Source: Sphingobacterium pedocola (GTDB lineage Bacteria > Bacteroidota > Bacteroidia > Sphingobacteriales > Sphingobacteriaceae). From it: a DNA stretch of 64,000 nt. The stretch's first letter is position 1. Every line of letters starts with the position of its first letter. The stretch covers positions 62,001 through 126,000 of the forward strand of contig NZ_MU158692.1 of the NCBI RefSeq assembly GCF_015209965.1. The letters run 5' to 3'. The position numbers were made by a program, and so were the translations under genes. Positions 19,210 through 28,600 of the stretch are shown here, piece by piece. The notes beneath the pieces are model-generated. The model saw nothing but the letters and a program-made list of their open reading frames with translations. It did no database searches and had not been told where the DNA came from.

Positions 19210-21432
19210 TTATTCTGCCTTACCCGGGCGGTATTCTTTAAGAAGCTGTTGCTTGACGGCTTCCTCCGTAAACGCCACCGGCTTCAATTTGTCATTAGCG
19301 AACAACTCCAGCTGATCGTTATAATGAGGGGAATCCGTTTGGTTACTTTGTCCGTAAGCCAACACCGAATATGCACGGGGCGTATCACCGAATTCAATGG
19401 CTAGTATCCAGCAGTCACCTCCGCTCACTTGACGTTTCTGTTTGTGCTCTTGATGTGTTTCGAAGTTCAATACCCTGAAATTACCCATATCGCCGGAACC
19501 GCCGCCTACAGGATATTCCTTGGATCCCATACGCGCCCGATGAACATCCCCCCAACGAACGTCCCACGATCCAAATTGCCTTTTACAGCTGTCTACCGCC
19601 CATTCGAATGCATCAACAGCACGGGATGGACTGGCCAGTCCATTGGGTGTAGTGGTAGGGCGCTCTGGAGACCAAGGCTCGGCAAACAACGAATCTGCTT
19701 CGGCAGAATATCCGGCTGAGACAGGTGTTGAGGGTACCGTGTTTCCACCGTTTGAGAGCCTTAAATAACGGTGCCACCAAATCTCGAACAACAGACCTCC
19801 ACGGCTATCCGCTGCTGATGTATTATCCCATCCATCCAAAAGGTCTATTGCTTTGGCTACTTCCCCTGTGGCTCCGACTCGCTTTACTGCAGCGACCAAA
19901 TCGTCCTTTACCCGATCAGCAAGCAACATACGCTTGCTATGTTTCTGCCGGATAACATCCTCCAACGAAAACTTACGCTCGTTGGCAATTAATTCAAGCG
20001 AATGCTGACTTCGTAAACGCAGCTTCGGTTCAGGGAAATTAACCGGAAAGTCCGCCGGATCAAATATGGCATTCAGATTGGTATAGTGGAAGGGATCATT
20101 TTCGTTACGAAGATATCCGCCTTCAGGATTGGTCAATTGAGGTAGCTCATCCCACGGAACCAATGTTTTCCAGATCTGATCGGTACGTGTTGCCAAAACG
20201 GCTACCGTATCTCCACCTGACGGATGAGGTAAATGTGGTACCATGGCATTCCATACGTAAAAAATATTACCTTTCGCATCTGCGTAGGTAAAGTTAGAAG
20301 TTGTCTTGGCGTGTAATCGCATTGCTTCCTTCCACTCGTCGAGATTACGGGCCATCATCATCCGTAAAAACTGCTCGCTGGTTCGGTATTCACCATCTCC
20401 GGCAGCTCGGATGATATAGATATGGCGTTCGTCACGATGGATGACAGGACCAAAAGGCGTGGAAACAAATTCCCGCTTCGCCTTCCCGACAGCATCTCCA
20501 TCCTTGTACGCAACAGTTACTTCCTTCTTTTCAAGTGGATGTGCTATACCGTCTAGCAGGAAATGATCTGGACGGCCAGAAACGATTTCCAATGCATAAA
20601 TTTCATCAATATCCGGATAATTGTTGGTCGTAGACCACCCTAAGTGTTCGTTGAATCCGCCGATAATACCGATGGGACTACCGATGCGAAAATCACCGTA
20701 AAAATTGAGCTTCCCCGGTACAACCATATGTGCTTCGTAATAACCGGCACCCCAGGATAAATGTGGATTACGAAGTAAAATAGCCTTTCCGGAGGTGGTG
20801 CGGCTTGGTGCCAGTGCCCAAGCATTGGAGCCATCATCGGGATGACTTTTTTCATCTCCTATCGGCAACCGGGCCCAAACGGCGTAATTTGTTTCGCTTT
20901 CCAACGTATGCCGCTGTTTCTGCCGTTCGATAAAACGCTTGACAGCTGCGTTACTGTGTCCCCCTATCCCCTTGGCGTGCACATCAGTTCCCGAGAAATT
21001 GGGTTTCATCCAGGTAGGGAATTCTTTCGGATGTAGCGTTATGTAACGATTTACGCCCTCGGCAAACCCTTCCAACATATCGCGTGTATCGACGTGTAAC
21101 AACATAAACGTTTCGGAAGCACGTGCATGTCTCTGAAGTGCGGCTGCATCCTCGTCAATTTGCATTTCTGGGTTGCGAGCGGTATGGTAACGCCCCCACT
21201 CGCCCCGTGCTTGCACTAAACCATCAACCACCTGCGTTCCGTAATCTTCTAATTGAAGGTAGCCCATTGCATAACCCGCTGCTCGCAGGTTATCCGCATA
21301 AATGTGTGGTATACCAAATGCTGTACGCCGGATGATAACCTGATCCGACAACGATTGAGCAGAAACAATAGATGGAATGCTGAGAAAAAATAACCACAAC
21401 ATAGATATTCCTATTACGAGCCTATATTTCAT
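19210..21432 (-). CDS. penicillin-acylase-family Ntn hydrolase
   Basis: From the chosen start the protein has 740 residues. A signal peptide ends near IVSAQ, followed by VIIRRTAFGIPHIYADN, typical of the family start. GSNAWALAPSRT holds the predicted nucleophile Ser202, which becomes the N terminus of the beta chain after self-cleavage. The family hydrolyses amide bonds of acylated substrates (penicillins, acyl-homoserine lactones, N-acyl amino acids). An upstream ATG at 21498 would add 22 residues, overlap the racemase gene and bury the signal peptide, so ATG at 21432 is preferred. It lies 16 bp after the racemase gene. Confidence 0.9.
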   Translation of the reverse strand: MKYRLVIGISMLWLFFLSIPSIVSAQSLSDQVIIRRTAFGIPHIYADNLRAAGYAMGYLQLEDYGTQVVDGLVQARGEWGRYHTARNPEMQIDEDAAALQRHARASETFMLLHVDTRDMLEGFAEGVNRYITLHPKEFPTWMKPNFSGTDVHAKGIGGHSNAAVKRFIERQKQRHTLESETNYAVWARLPIGDEKSHPDDGSNAWALAPSRTTSGKAILLRNPHLSWGAGYYEAHMVVPGKLNFYGDFRIGSPIGIIGGFNEHLGWSTTNNYPDIDEIYALEIVSGRPDHFLLDGIAHPLEKKEVTVAYKDGDAVGKAKREFVSTPFGPVIHRDERHIYIIRAAGDGEYRTSEQFLRMMMARNLDEWKEAMRLHAKTTSNFTYADAKGNIFYVWNAMVPHLPHPSGGDTVAVLATRTDQIWKTLVPWDELPQLTNPEGGYLRNENDPFHYTNLNAIFDPADFPVNFPEPKLRLRSQHSLELIANERKFSLEDVIRQKHSKRMLLADRVKDDLVAAVKRVGATGEVAKAIDLLDGWDNTSAADSRGGLLFEIWWHRYLRLSNGGNTVPSTPVSAGYSAEADSLFAEPWSPERPTTTPNGLASPSRAVDAFEWAVDSCKRQFGSWDVRWGDVHRARMGSKEYPVGGGSGDMGNFRVLNFETHQEHKQKRQVSGGDCWILAIEFGDTPRAYSVLAYGQSNQTDSPHYNDQLELFANDKLKPVAFTEEAVKQQLLKEYRPGKAE

Positions 21433-21448
21433 ATCGGTATTTTTTATA

Positions 21449-22987
21449 TTATTTAATGGTTTTTGCATTTTGGGATGCATTAGGTCGGTGCAAAGCATTA
21501 ATTAATTTAAATGTTTCAGGGATAGCATCTTCCATACGATGTACAACTTCGTTAGGGATATTGGCATGACTGAATGGTACTACTTTCACATATTCCTGGA
21601 TGTCGCCGGCATTCCGTCCATATTTATAATCGTACGTAAAACGTCCCAGACTATCTATTTTTACGGCTGGATTATCGGGGTTAGGCACACTGATAAAAAA
21701 TTCACTTCCCTTTAAGTTGCCCGACGGGTTGAACAAACGCTTATCTTTCAAATAGGCATGAAGCTCATGGGATACGTTTTCGGCAGGATCAATCAGAACG
21801 ACGTTTTTTTCCATTAAGGGTCGGTAGATATACTTACCATCTCGTTGGTAACTATAAAGCTCAGCGAGAACTTTATGGATTTCGTCGGTGAGATAGGGAT
21901 AGTGTGTGCAGCCTAACAGCAAGGCCTTTAGCGGTCTTGCACGAGGTTGGTTCCGTAATTGTTCCATCAGGGACACTAAATGGTAACGTATATAGTTTTC
22001 GGTAGAATTCAGCTGAAGAATATTGCAGTCCATAGCTGATTCCTCCTCATCACACAACATATCACCATTACGAAAATCGAACGCATAAGCATCCATCAAC
22101 GCTTTGTCAATGGCATAGTCGGAATGATTTAAGCCCGGCCCACGGTAATTTGAGCGGGGTGATGTGGATTGGTGGTTGATAAAATCGGGTTCTTCATCTA
22201 CGGCTTCGGCCACGCCATGCCCCCCTTGGTTATAGACCTGAATATCGCCGGAGTAGCCCCGCTCATTCTTAATGCGCAGAATCGTACGCTCGTATCCCTT
22301 AGAAGCGATGGTGCCTACGGTAGCAAAGACACCAATAGAACCATCCTCCGTTGGATCGAATACATCCAAGGCTCCTCTGGCTCCTGCATCGATGACCCCA
22401 ATAACCGGTATATTTATTCCAGCTTTCTGTAGAAAGGCTTCGATGCTCTCCTTTCCATAGGCAGTAGCCGTATTGCAGGCAATAACCAGCGCTTTGATTT
22501 GTTGTTTCTTACCCAAAGAGGACTTAGCTTTTGCATCAGGATAATACCGATCCGACAGTAAAAACTGTACATCCTTTAAGATGTGCTCGATCAGCAGATC
22601 GGTTTTATGCTCGCTGTGGTAATTTCCGTAAGGCATATTGGCTTGGTCGGCTAAATAAATAAATCGCTCCTTTCCAAAATCGACCTGACCATCACTGCCT
22701 TTTGTTTGATCACCATTACCATAAGCATCAAATCGTACAATGGCATCTAACACAGTCAGTCCGCCGGTCCCTGAATCAAACACACCGATGGGCAGTTGTG
22801 CGTCATCAGTCCGATATTGGGCAAAATTCACATAATAGAAACTCGATGTGTCCGCTAAAATTGCCTGCTCAATGGGTGTAAATTTGTCTTCATCTTTCCG
22901 GACTGTATTTGAACAGCTTTGAATACCAACCATCATACCGATAACGGTCAATAATGCAATCTGTTTAATCAATAATGTTAAACTCAT
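21449..22987 (-). CDS. glutamate/aspartate racemase-like lipoprotein
   Basis: A 512-residue protein carrying the MurI racemase signatures: FDSGTGG (70-76), IACNTAT with Cys171, and LLGCTHYP with Cys360 and His362, so the two-cysteine catalytic pair is intact. Unlike cytoplasmic MurI (about 270 residues) it starts with a lipoprotein signal (GIQSC, Cys25) and has long insertions (about 88-105 and 260-325). It should interconvert L- and D-glutamate or aspartate outside the cytoplasm. No acidic export signal follows the Cys, so a periplasm-facing anchor is inferred. It lies between the gamma-glutamyltransferase and acylase genes, suggesting that the released amino acid is glutamate. Confidence 0.88.
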   Translation of the reverse strand: MSLTLLIKQIALLTVIGMMVGIQSCSNTVRKDEDKFTPIEQAILADTSSFYYVNFAQYRTDDAQLPIGVFDSGTGGLTVLDAIVRFDAYGNGDQTKGSDGQVDFGKERFIYLADQANMPYGNYHSEHKTDLLIEHILKDVQFLLSDRYYPDAKAKSSLGKKQQIKALVIACNTATAYGKESIEAFLQKAGINIPVIGVIDAGARGALDVFDPTEDGSIGVFATVGTIASKGYERTILRIKNERGYSGDIQVYNQGGHGVAEAVDEEPDFINHQSTSPRSNYRGPGLNHSDYAIDKALMDAYAFDFRNGDMLCDEEESAMDCNILQLNSTENYIRYHLVSLMEQLRNQPRARPLKALLLGCTHYPYLTDEIHKVLAELYSYQRDGKYIYRPLMEKNVVLIDPAENVSHELHAYLKDKRLFNPSGNLKGSEFFISVPNPDNPAVKIDSLGRFTYDYKYGRNAGDIQEYVKVVPFSHANIPNEVVHRMEDAIPETFKLINALHRPNASQNAKTIK

Positions 22988-23059
22988 AATTATAGGATCC
23001 TTTGTTTATTCACCAGCTATCGTTTACCGAAGGTTGGCCAAGTTTAAAATTCATGTATA

Positions 23060-24760
23060 TCAATAACCAGCTGCACTATCATCACCTCGCTTATCAGCTA
23101 CGGCTTCAACTCCCGATTCGGTTAGTCGGATGACCTCTGTTCGTCCAATGGGGCCTCGCTCTACAAATCGATACCCTATCTGCTCTAATGATGCACGTAC
23201 AGTGGGGGAGAAATCTCGCTCGATATAGATCACGTCGGGCTGCCATTGATGGTGGAACTTGGGATTATTCACCGCATCTTCCACGCTCAATTCGAAATCC
23301 AGAAGATTAACCAGCGTCTGGAATACGGATGTGATAATGGTAGACCCTCCAGGTGTGCCCAGTACCAGATAGGGCTTATTATCTTTGGATACGATGGTGG
23401 GGGTCATCGAGCTGAGCATCCGCTTACCTGGCGCAATGGCATTGGATGCCGTTCCGAGTAACCCGAATTTATTGGGAGTACCTGGCTTTGCACTGAAATC
23501 ATCCATTTCATTATTCAGAATGAATCCTGCCCCCCCAACGATTACCCGGCTACCGTAGGCACCGTTTAATGTTGTTGTTACCGCTACAGCGTTACCCTCT
23601 TCATCCACAACAGAAAGATGGGTGGTTTCTTCGTGTTCTAATATCAAGCCTGACTTTACTTCCGTACTGGGCGTCGGTCCCGCTGCATCATAATCGCTCA
23701 TACGTTGTTTCAGATAAGCTTTATCGACTAGCTCGTTTACCGGCACTTTTACGAAGTCGGGATCACCCATATACTCCGTACGGTCGGCATAGGCCCGTCG
23801 TTCAATTTCTGTCATCAATTGCACAGCTTTGGGCGAACCGTAGCCATAGTTTTCGATGGGATAATTCTCGAGCATACCCATCATTTGTTGCATCATGACA
23901 CCTCCACTTGAAGGCAATGCCATCGTGATAATACGGTATCCTTTGTAATCGAATAGGATAGGCTCACGCTTTACCGCTTGGTAACCCTTCATATCCGCGT
24001 GACTGATAATGCCACCTCCCCGTTTCATCTCTGCGACCAGGAGGTCAGCTGTTTCTCCTTCGTAAAAACCGGAAGCACCTTGGTCGCGCATCCGCTCCAA
24101 GGTATGCGCGAGGTCAGCTTGTATCAATGTGTCACCTGCTCGCCATTCTTGGGCTTTCACAAATGCGGGTGCGACAGTATTGTATTTTTCGAAATCTGAT
24201 TTCGTCCGGTTCAGACCTCTGGCTTCCCGCTCGGTGATAGCGAATCCTTTTGCCGCCAAATCAATAGCTGGCTGGATCAATTCTTCCATCGGCAACCGGC
24301 CGTAATCTCCATGAGAAGCAAATAACCCCGCTACAGTACCTGGTACTCCTGATGCCAAGTGACCATCGCGACTCAAGGTACTGTCCGCATCTCCTGATTC
24401 ATTTAAGTACATATCTCGCGAAGCAATACCAGGCGCTCGTTCGCGGTAATCATAAGTAGCTATATCACCCTCGTGTGTCTGCAATACCATAAAACCACCT
24501 CCGCCAAGATTTCCCGCATTGGGATATACCACGGCCAACGCAAGCTGAGTGGCTATGGCCGCATCCACTGCGTTCCCTCCTTTCTTTAAGACCAGAGCCC
24601 CGACCTCACTAGCCAATGGGTGGGCACTAACCACAGCAGCTTTCTGACGTTCGACTTTTTTAACGATTTCATAATCGTATGCATCAATATGATGTTTACT
24701 TTGTGGGGAGCACCCAATAAAAAGGCAGCCTATATATAAGCTTATCCAAGTTATTTTCAT
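23060..24760 (-). CDS. gamma-glutamyltransferase-family lipoprotein
   Basis: A 566-residue Ntn hydrolase of the gamma-glutamyltranspeptidase family. The lipobox is FIGC (Cys17). The family start AAVVSAHPLASEVG and the EETTHLSVVDEEGNAVAVT block are clear; by analogy with E. coli Thr391, Thr379 is the self-cleavage site and nucleophile. The enzyme removes gamma-linked glutamate from peptides such as glutathione or poly-gamma-glutamate; some family members deacylate cephalosporins. It is the first intact gene of the hydrolase operon. Its ATG overlaps the stop of the S9 remnant as ATGA, so translation may be coupled. Confidence 0.92.
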   Translation of the reverse strand: MKITWISLYIGCLFIGCSPQSKHHIDAYDYEIVKKVERQKAAVVSAHPLASEVGALVLKKGGNAVDAAIATQLALAVVYPNAGNLGGGGFMVLQTHEGDIATYDYRERAPGIASRDMYLNESGDADSTLSRDGHLASGVPGTVAGLFASHGDYGRLPMEELIQPAIDLAAKGFAITEREARGLNRTKSDFEKYNTVAPAFVKAQEWRAGDTLIQADLAHTLERMRDQGASGFYEGETADLLVAEMKRGGGIISHADMKGYQAVKREPILFDYKGYRIITMALPSSGGVMMQQMMGMLENYPIENYGYGSPKAVQLMTEIERRAYADRTEYMGDPDFVKVPVNELVDKAYLKQRMSDYDAAGPTPSTEVKSGLILEHEETTHLSVVDEEGNAVAVTTTLNGAYGSRVIVGGAGFILNNEMDDFSAKPGTPNKFGLLGTASNAIAPGKRMLSSMTPTIVSKDNKPYLVLGTPGGSTIITSVFQTLVNLLDFELSVEDAVNNPKFHHQWQPDVIYIERDFSPTVRASLEQIGYRFVERGPIGRTEVIRLTESGVEAVADKRGDDSAAGY

Positions 24761-24969
24761 TTTATTCTGAAGATTTTTATTTGTAAAACTTTTCTGGTTA
24801 ATGATTGGGTATATTCTCTGACGCTTACGGCTATCCTATTGCTAATACCCGCAGACATCCCCCATTTCGATCGAAATTGACACATGGTAAATTGCTCAAC
24901 CGTGAACTGCTGGGCATGTAGTAGGCTGCTGGTACAATGACATAGCGCGAGTAAAGTAATATATTTCAT
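24757..24969 (-). pseudogene. 5' remnant of a duplicated S9 peptidase gene
   Basis: A 70-codon frame whose first about 50 residues match the N terminus of the S9 peptidase encoded at 17109-19190. Shared parts include MKY at the start, AQ at the signal cleavage point, EQFT and NRIAV, with roughly half of the positions identical. After that the sequence is unrelated and stops. The remnant keeps a full signal peptide and sits directly behind control region B. Its TGA overlaps the ATG of the gamma-glutamyltransferase gene. It could still be translated as a leader that delivers ribosomes to that gene; this is inference. Confidence 0.85.
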
Positions 24970-25087
24970 AAGCTATGATTATCATTAATAAATATGGTTG
25001 CACTAATTATCCCGTTAAACGACAGAGATTTACATTTGGCTTATACAAGTATAGTGATTAATTCACAATTATGCATTATTTTGTATA
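24970..25087 (-). promoter_or_regulatory. control region B, near-copy of region A at 14428
   Basis: The region upstream of the S9 remnant aligns with 14428-14545, starting from the shared CATAAGCTA at the start codon and running about 115 bp. The minus-strand TATACTTG at 25046-25053 is in the same place as in region A. This likely drives the five-gene hydrolase operon under the same control as the susC unit. Confidence 0.7.
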
Positions 25088-25148
25088 ATTTTTTATAAAA
25101 ATGCATAAAAACGTGAAAAAAATCAGATAAACACCTTTAAAATATGCT

Positions 25149-25172
25149 TAATTGCGCTAATTAGCGCAATTA
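25149..25172. promoter_or_regulatory. perfect 24-bp palindrome between divergent units
   Basis: The half-site TAATTGCGCTAA is followed directly by its exact reverse complement. It lies about 180 bp upstream of the S9 remnant start and 490 bp upstream of the divergent susC at 25661. The symmetry without a loop fits a dimeric DNA-binding protein better than a terminator. No copy was seen in control region A. Confidence 0.6.
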
Positions 25173-25660
25173 TACCACAGAGCATACAACAAAATGAAAT
25201 AAAACGCAAATACCCCATACCACAGCATAATCTCGTGACCGGCTCTCGAAGCCGAAGGCCATAAGATGTTATGATTTAGTTACGAAAGGGGGCGGCATTA
25301 ACGTATTCCAAACCGCTATATCTTAAGTAGGAGATGGATAAGTAACTTGCGAAGAAAAATATGATTCCGCTCTGGTCGTGTTAAAAAACAGCCAATACGA
25401 CCAACCAATGATCAAAGGTAGCCTTACATGAATAAAAAGTGTACAAAAATGAGCAGATATTACGCTGCATTATAACGAGTGTAAAGCACATTTGTGCATA
25501 CTTTTATACTCCTAAAAATAAACGCTCGATAAATGAACACGGATATGATATTGTGAATGGATTGTACGCGTCTTAGAGATCAGTACGAAGCGATGTCTGC
25601 TATTACTTCCGGCATCACTGTTTAAGCAAAAACGTAGTTGTAAACCTAATGCATTACTAA
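25173..25660. other. non-coding stretch upstream of the divergent susC
   Basis: About 490 bp with no convincing ORF or recognisable gene remnant. It contains a small inverted repeat (GCACA-TT-TGTGC, 25486-25497). No good TTG-N19-TAnnTTTG promoter was found near 25661, which fits a gene switched on by an activator such as the hybrid regulator encoded downstream. Confidence 0.5.
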
Positions 25661-28600
25661 ATGAAAACAAAAAACATACTTAACAAAGCGCGATTCATTT
25701 TAATCCTGCTTCCCTGCTTATTGATGACACCATGGACCTTTGCACAGACAACTGTTCAGAAAGGAAACATCAAAGACAAATCGGGGGCACCTATTGTAGG
25801 TACAAATATAAAAATAAAAGGAACGACAAACGAAACACTTACCGATAGTAACGGTGATTTTACATTGTCAGGAATATCAGCGCAAAGCACTTTGGTAATC
25901 AGCTACACAGGTTATATTACGCAAGAGGTTCCTTCCCACGCAGATACGAACTTATCAATCACCTTGCTGGAAGATGATGTAGCGCTAGATGAAGTCGTCG
26001 TTATCGGATATCAAACAGTAAGACGTCGCGATCTGACCGGTTCAGTGGCCTCTGTTGGCGGAAAAGAACTGGCTACCGCTCCGGTAATAAACGTAGCCCA
26101 AGCTTTACAGGGTAAGCTTCCCGGCGTTAATGTTACATCCCAGGATGGTCGTCCCAACGGAAACGTATCCATCCGCATCCGGGGTGGCGGTTCCATTTCC
26201 CAAAGTAACGAGCCCTTAGTTTTGATTGACGGAATTCCCGGCAAAATCGCAGATGTACCAAGCGATATGGTGGAAAGCGTAGACGTACTAAAAGACGCTT
26301 CATCTACTGCGATATACGGCGCTCGTGGCGCAAATGGGGTAGTTCTGATAACAACCAAAAGGGCTAAAGCAGGAAAGAGCTCTATTACATACAGCGGTTT
26401 TGGCAAGTTCAATGCACCCACAGGATACATGGAAGCATTGAATCCGTATGACTATTTGGCTTTTAAATGGGCCATGCTCGATGCGTATCAAGATGTTGAT
26501 TATGTTACGCCGTTTAAAGAACTATTTGCTATTGGCGACAAAAGTACGTTCACGAAAGACGATGTGACCTACAGCAACCCTTTGGGGATCAATGCATACC
26601 GAAATGTACAACCGTACAATTTGCAAAAAGAACTATACAACAGCTCCTTCTCCCATAATCACGATCTATCCATTGCGGGGGGCACCGATATGACCAAAAT
26701 TTTGGTCGCGGCCAGTTATATGGATGAGGACGGGATGAAATTGATGTCCAATGCCAAGCGTGCTTCCGCGTTTGTTAAGATTGACCAGAAGATCAGCAAG
26801 AACCTAAAATTTAATCTAGACCTGCGTTATACAGACCGTAGAACACAAGGTAATGAGGGAACAACCAGTGGTGCGGGATCTATCCTATCTTCAGCTTACC
26901 GATTCCGTCCTATTGCAGTCGGTGACATGTTGGGCGACAAGAGTATCTTTTCACACGCTACACTGGGTGAGGAAGCATCGGTGATGAACGACGTTACCAA
27001 CCCGGTGAACAGAACTAAAGACATCGATAATGTGGCTACAGAACAGAATTTCTTAGGGACCGCGGGAGCGAGGTGGAATATCTTGAAGAATTTGAGTTAT
27101 TTCAGTGAATTGACCTTGTCGCGCACGTACAACAAAGACAGGAATTGGTCTGGTGCTACAACAGATCCCAATTTTTTCGTCTCGACCGGAACAATGGAAA
27201 CGATAGACCGCGTTATTTTTGCGGGTAATGCGGATTCCAGATTTAACGACAGATGGAATCTACGTTGGACCAATACATTGAATTTCGACATTTTACAAAA
27301 CGACACGCATCGATTGAATGTCCTAGGGGGGCAAGAAGTAACAACAAGTGGCGGTAGCGATATGCGTATCAATGCCCTACGCTTCCCCTCCAATTTTACG
27401 AAAGAAAACGCCTTTGCGATGATGAACCAATTTGACAGCAGCGTCGCAACCAACATGACCGTATCTACTGCGGCAGTCACTCCGGCACGTATTCTTTCAT
27501 ACTTTGGCCGAGCAAACTATTCGCTCCTAGATCGCTATCTCCTTACCGCGACTATGCGTGCTGACGGCTCATCCAGGTTTTCTCCAGACCAACAATGGGG
27601 ATATTTTCCCGCTGTTGCGGCGGCTTGGCGTGTTTCCAATGAGTCTTTCTTGAAAAGCCAAAGTTGGATTACCGATTTGAAACTGCGCGCCTCATACGGA
27701 GAAGTCGGAAACGATGCAATCGATCCGAATCAATGGAACCAACTGTGGGTAGCTGAAACCGATCCGCGAAGCCAAGGTATATTGAATAACCTACTTCAAC
27801 CGGCTTACGACCTAGCCTCGGCACAGTTTGCAAATCGTAACCTGAAGTGGGAGACGACCGTTACACGGAACGTTGGTCTTGATTTTACATTACTGAACAG
27901 CCGACTGTCTGGTACGATAGAGGTATACAGTAACAACACGAAAGATCTTTTAATGTTAACCGATATTCCGTCTATCACAGGCTTCAATACCAGTTATGCA
28001 AATGTCGGACAGACAAGCAATAAGGGGATAGAGATTTCGCTCTCGGGCACAATTTTTTCCAATGATGATTGGAACATCAGTGCAGGAGGTAATTTTAACA
28101 GAAACAATCCGAATGTAGACTTTCTGGCAGAAGGTGTGCAAAGTGCCTACGGCACGCAATTCTTACAGTCCAACCTTCCCAACAATGACTACCTGTTAGA
28201 GGAAGGGAAACCAGTAGGTATTGTCATGGGCTACAAAACGGTAGGTAGGGGTTTTTACGAAACAAGCGACTTTACATACGATGCGGCTACTGGCGGCTAC
28301 ACACTCAACGCAGGTGTTCCGGATCTTTCACCGCAATTCGTACCGCACCATAAAGGTGTCGTGCCTGCTGGCCAACAAGCTTATCCTGGCATGCCCAAGT
28401 TCGAGGACATCGATGGCAATGGGATCATCGATACCAAAGATTTTGTAGAGATTGGTAATATGACACCGAAGCATACAGGCGGTTTCAACCTAACGGTAAG
28501 TTACAAGCGCATCGACTTTGCTGCCTACTTCAACTGGAGCTACGGTAATCAGGTCTATAATGCGAATAAGCTAGCCTCGCTATACAATGGTAATAAAGGT

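Noticed and set aside
25173..25660. Possible degraded gene between the divergent units
   Set aside because: No frame shows a recognisable motif or extended similarity to neighbours, so it is left as non-coding.
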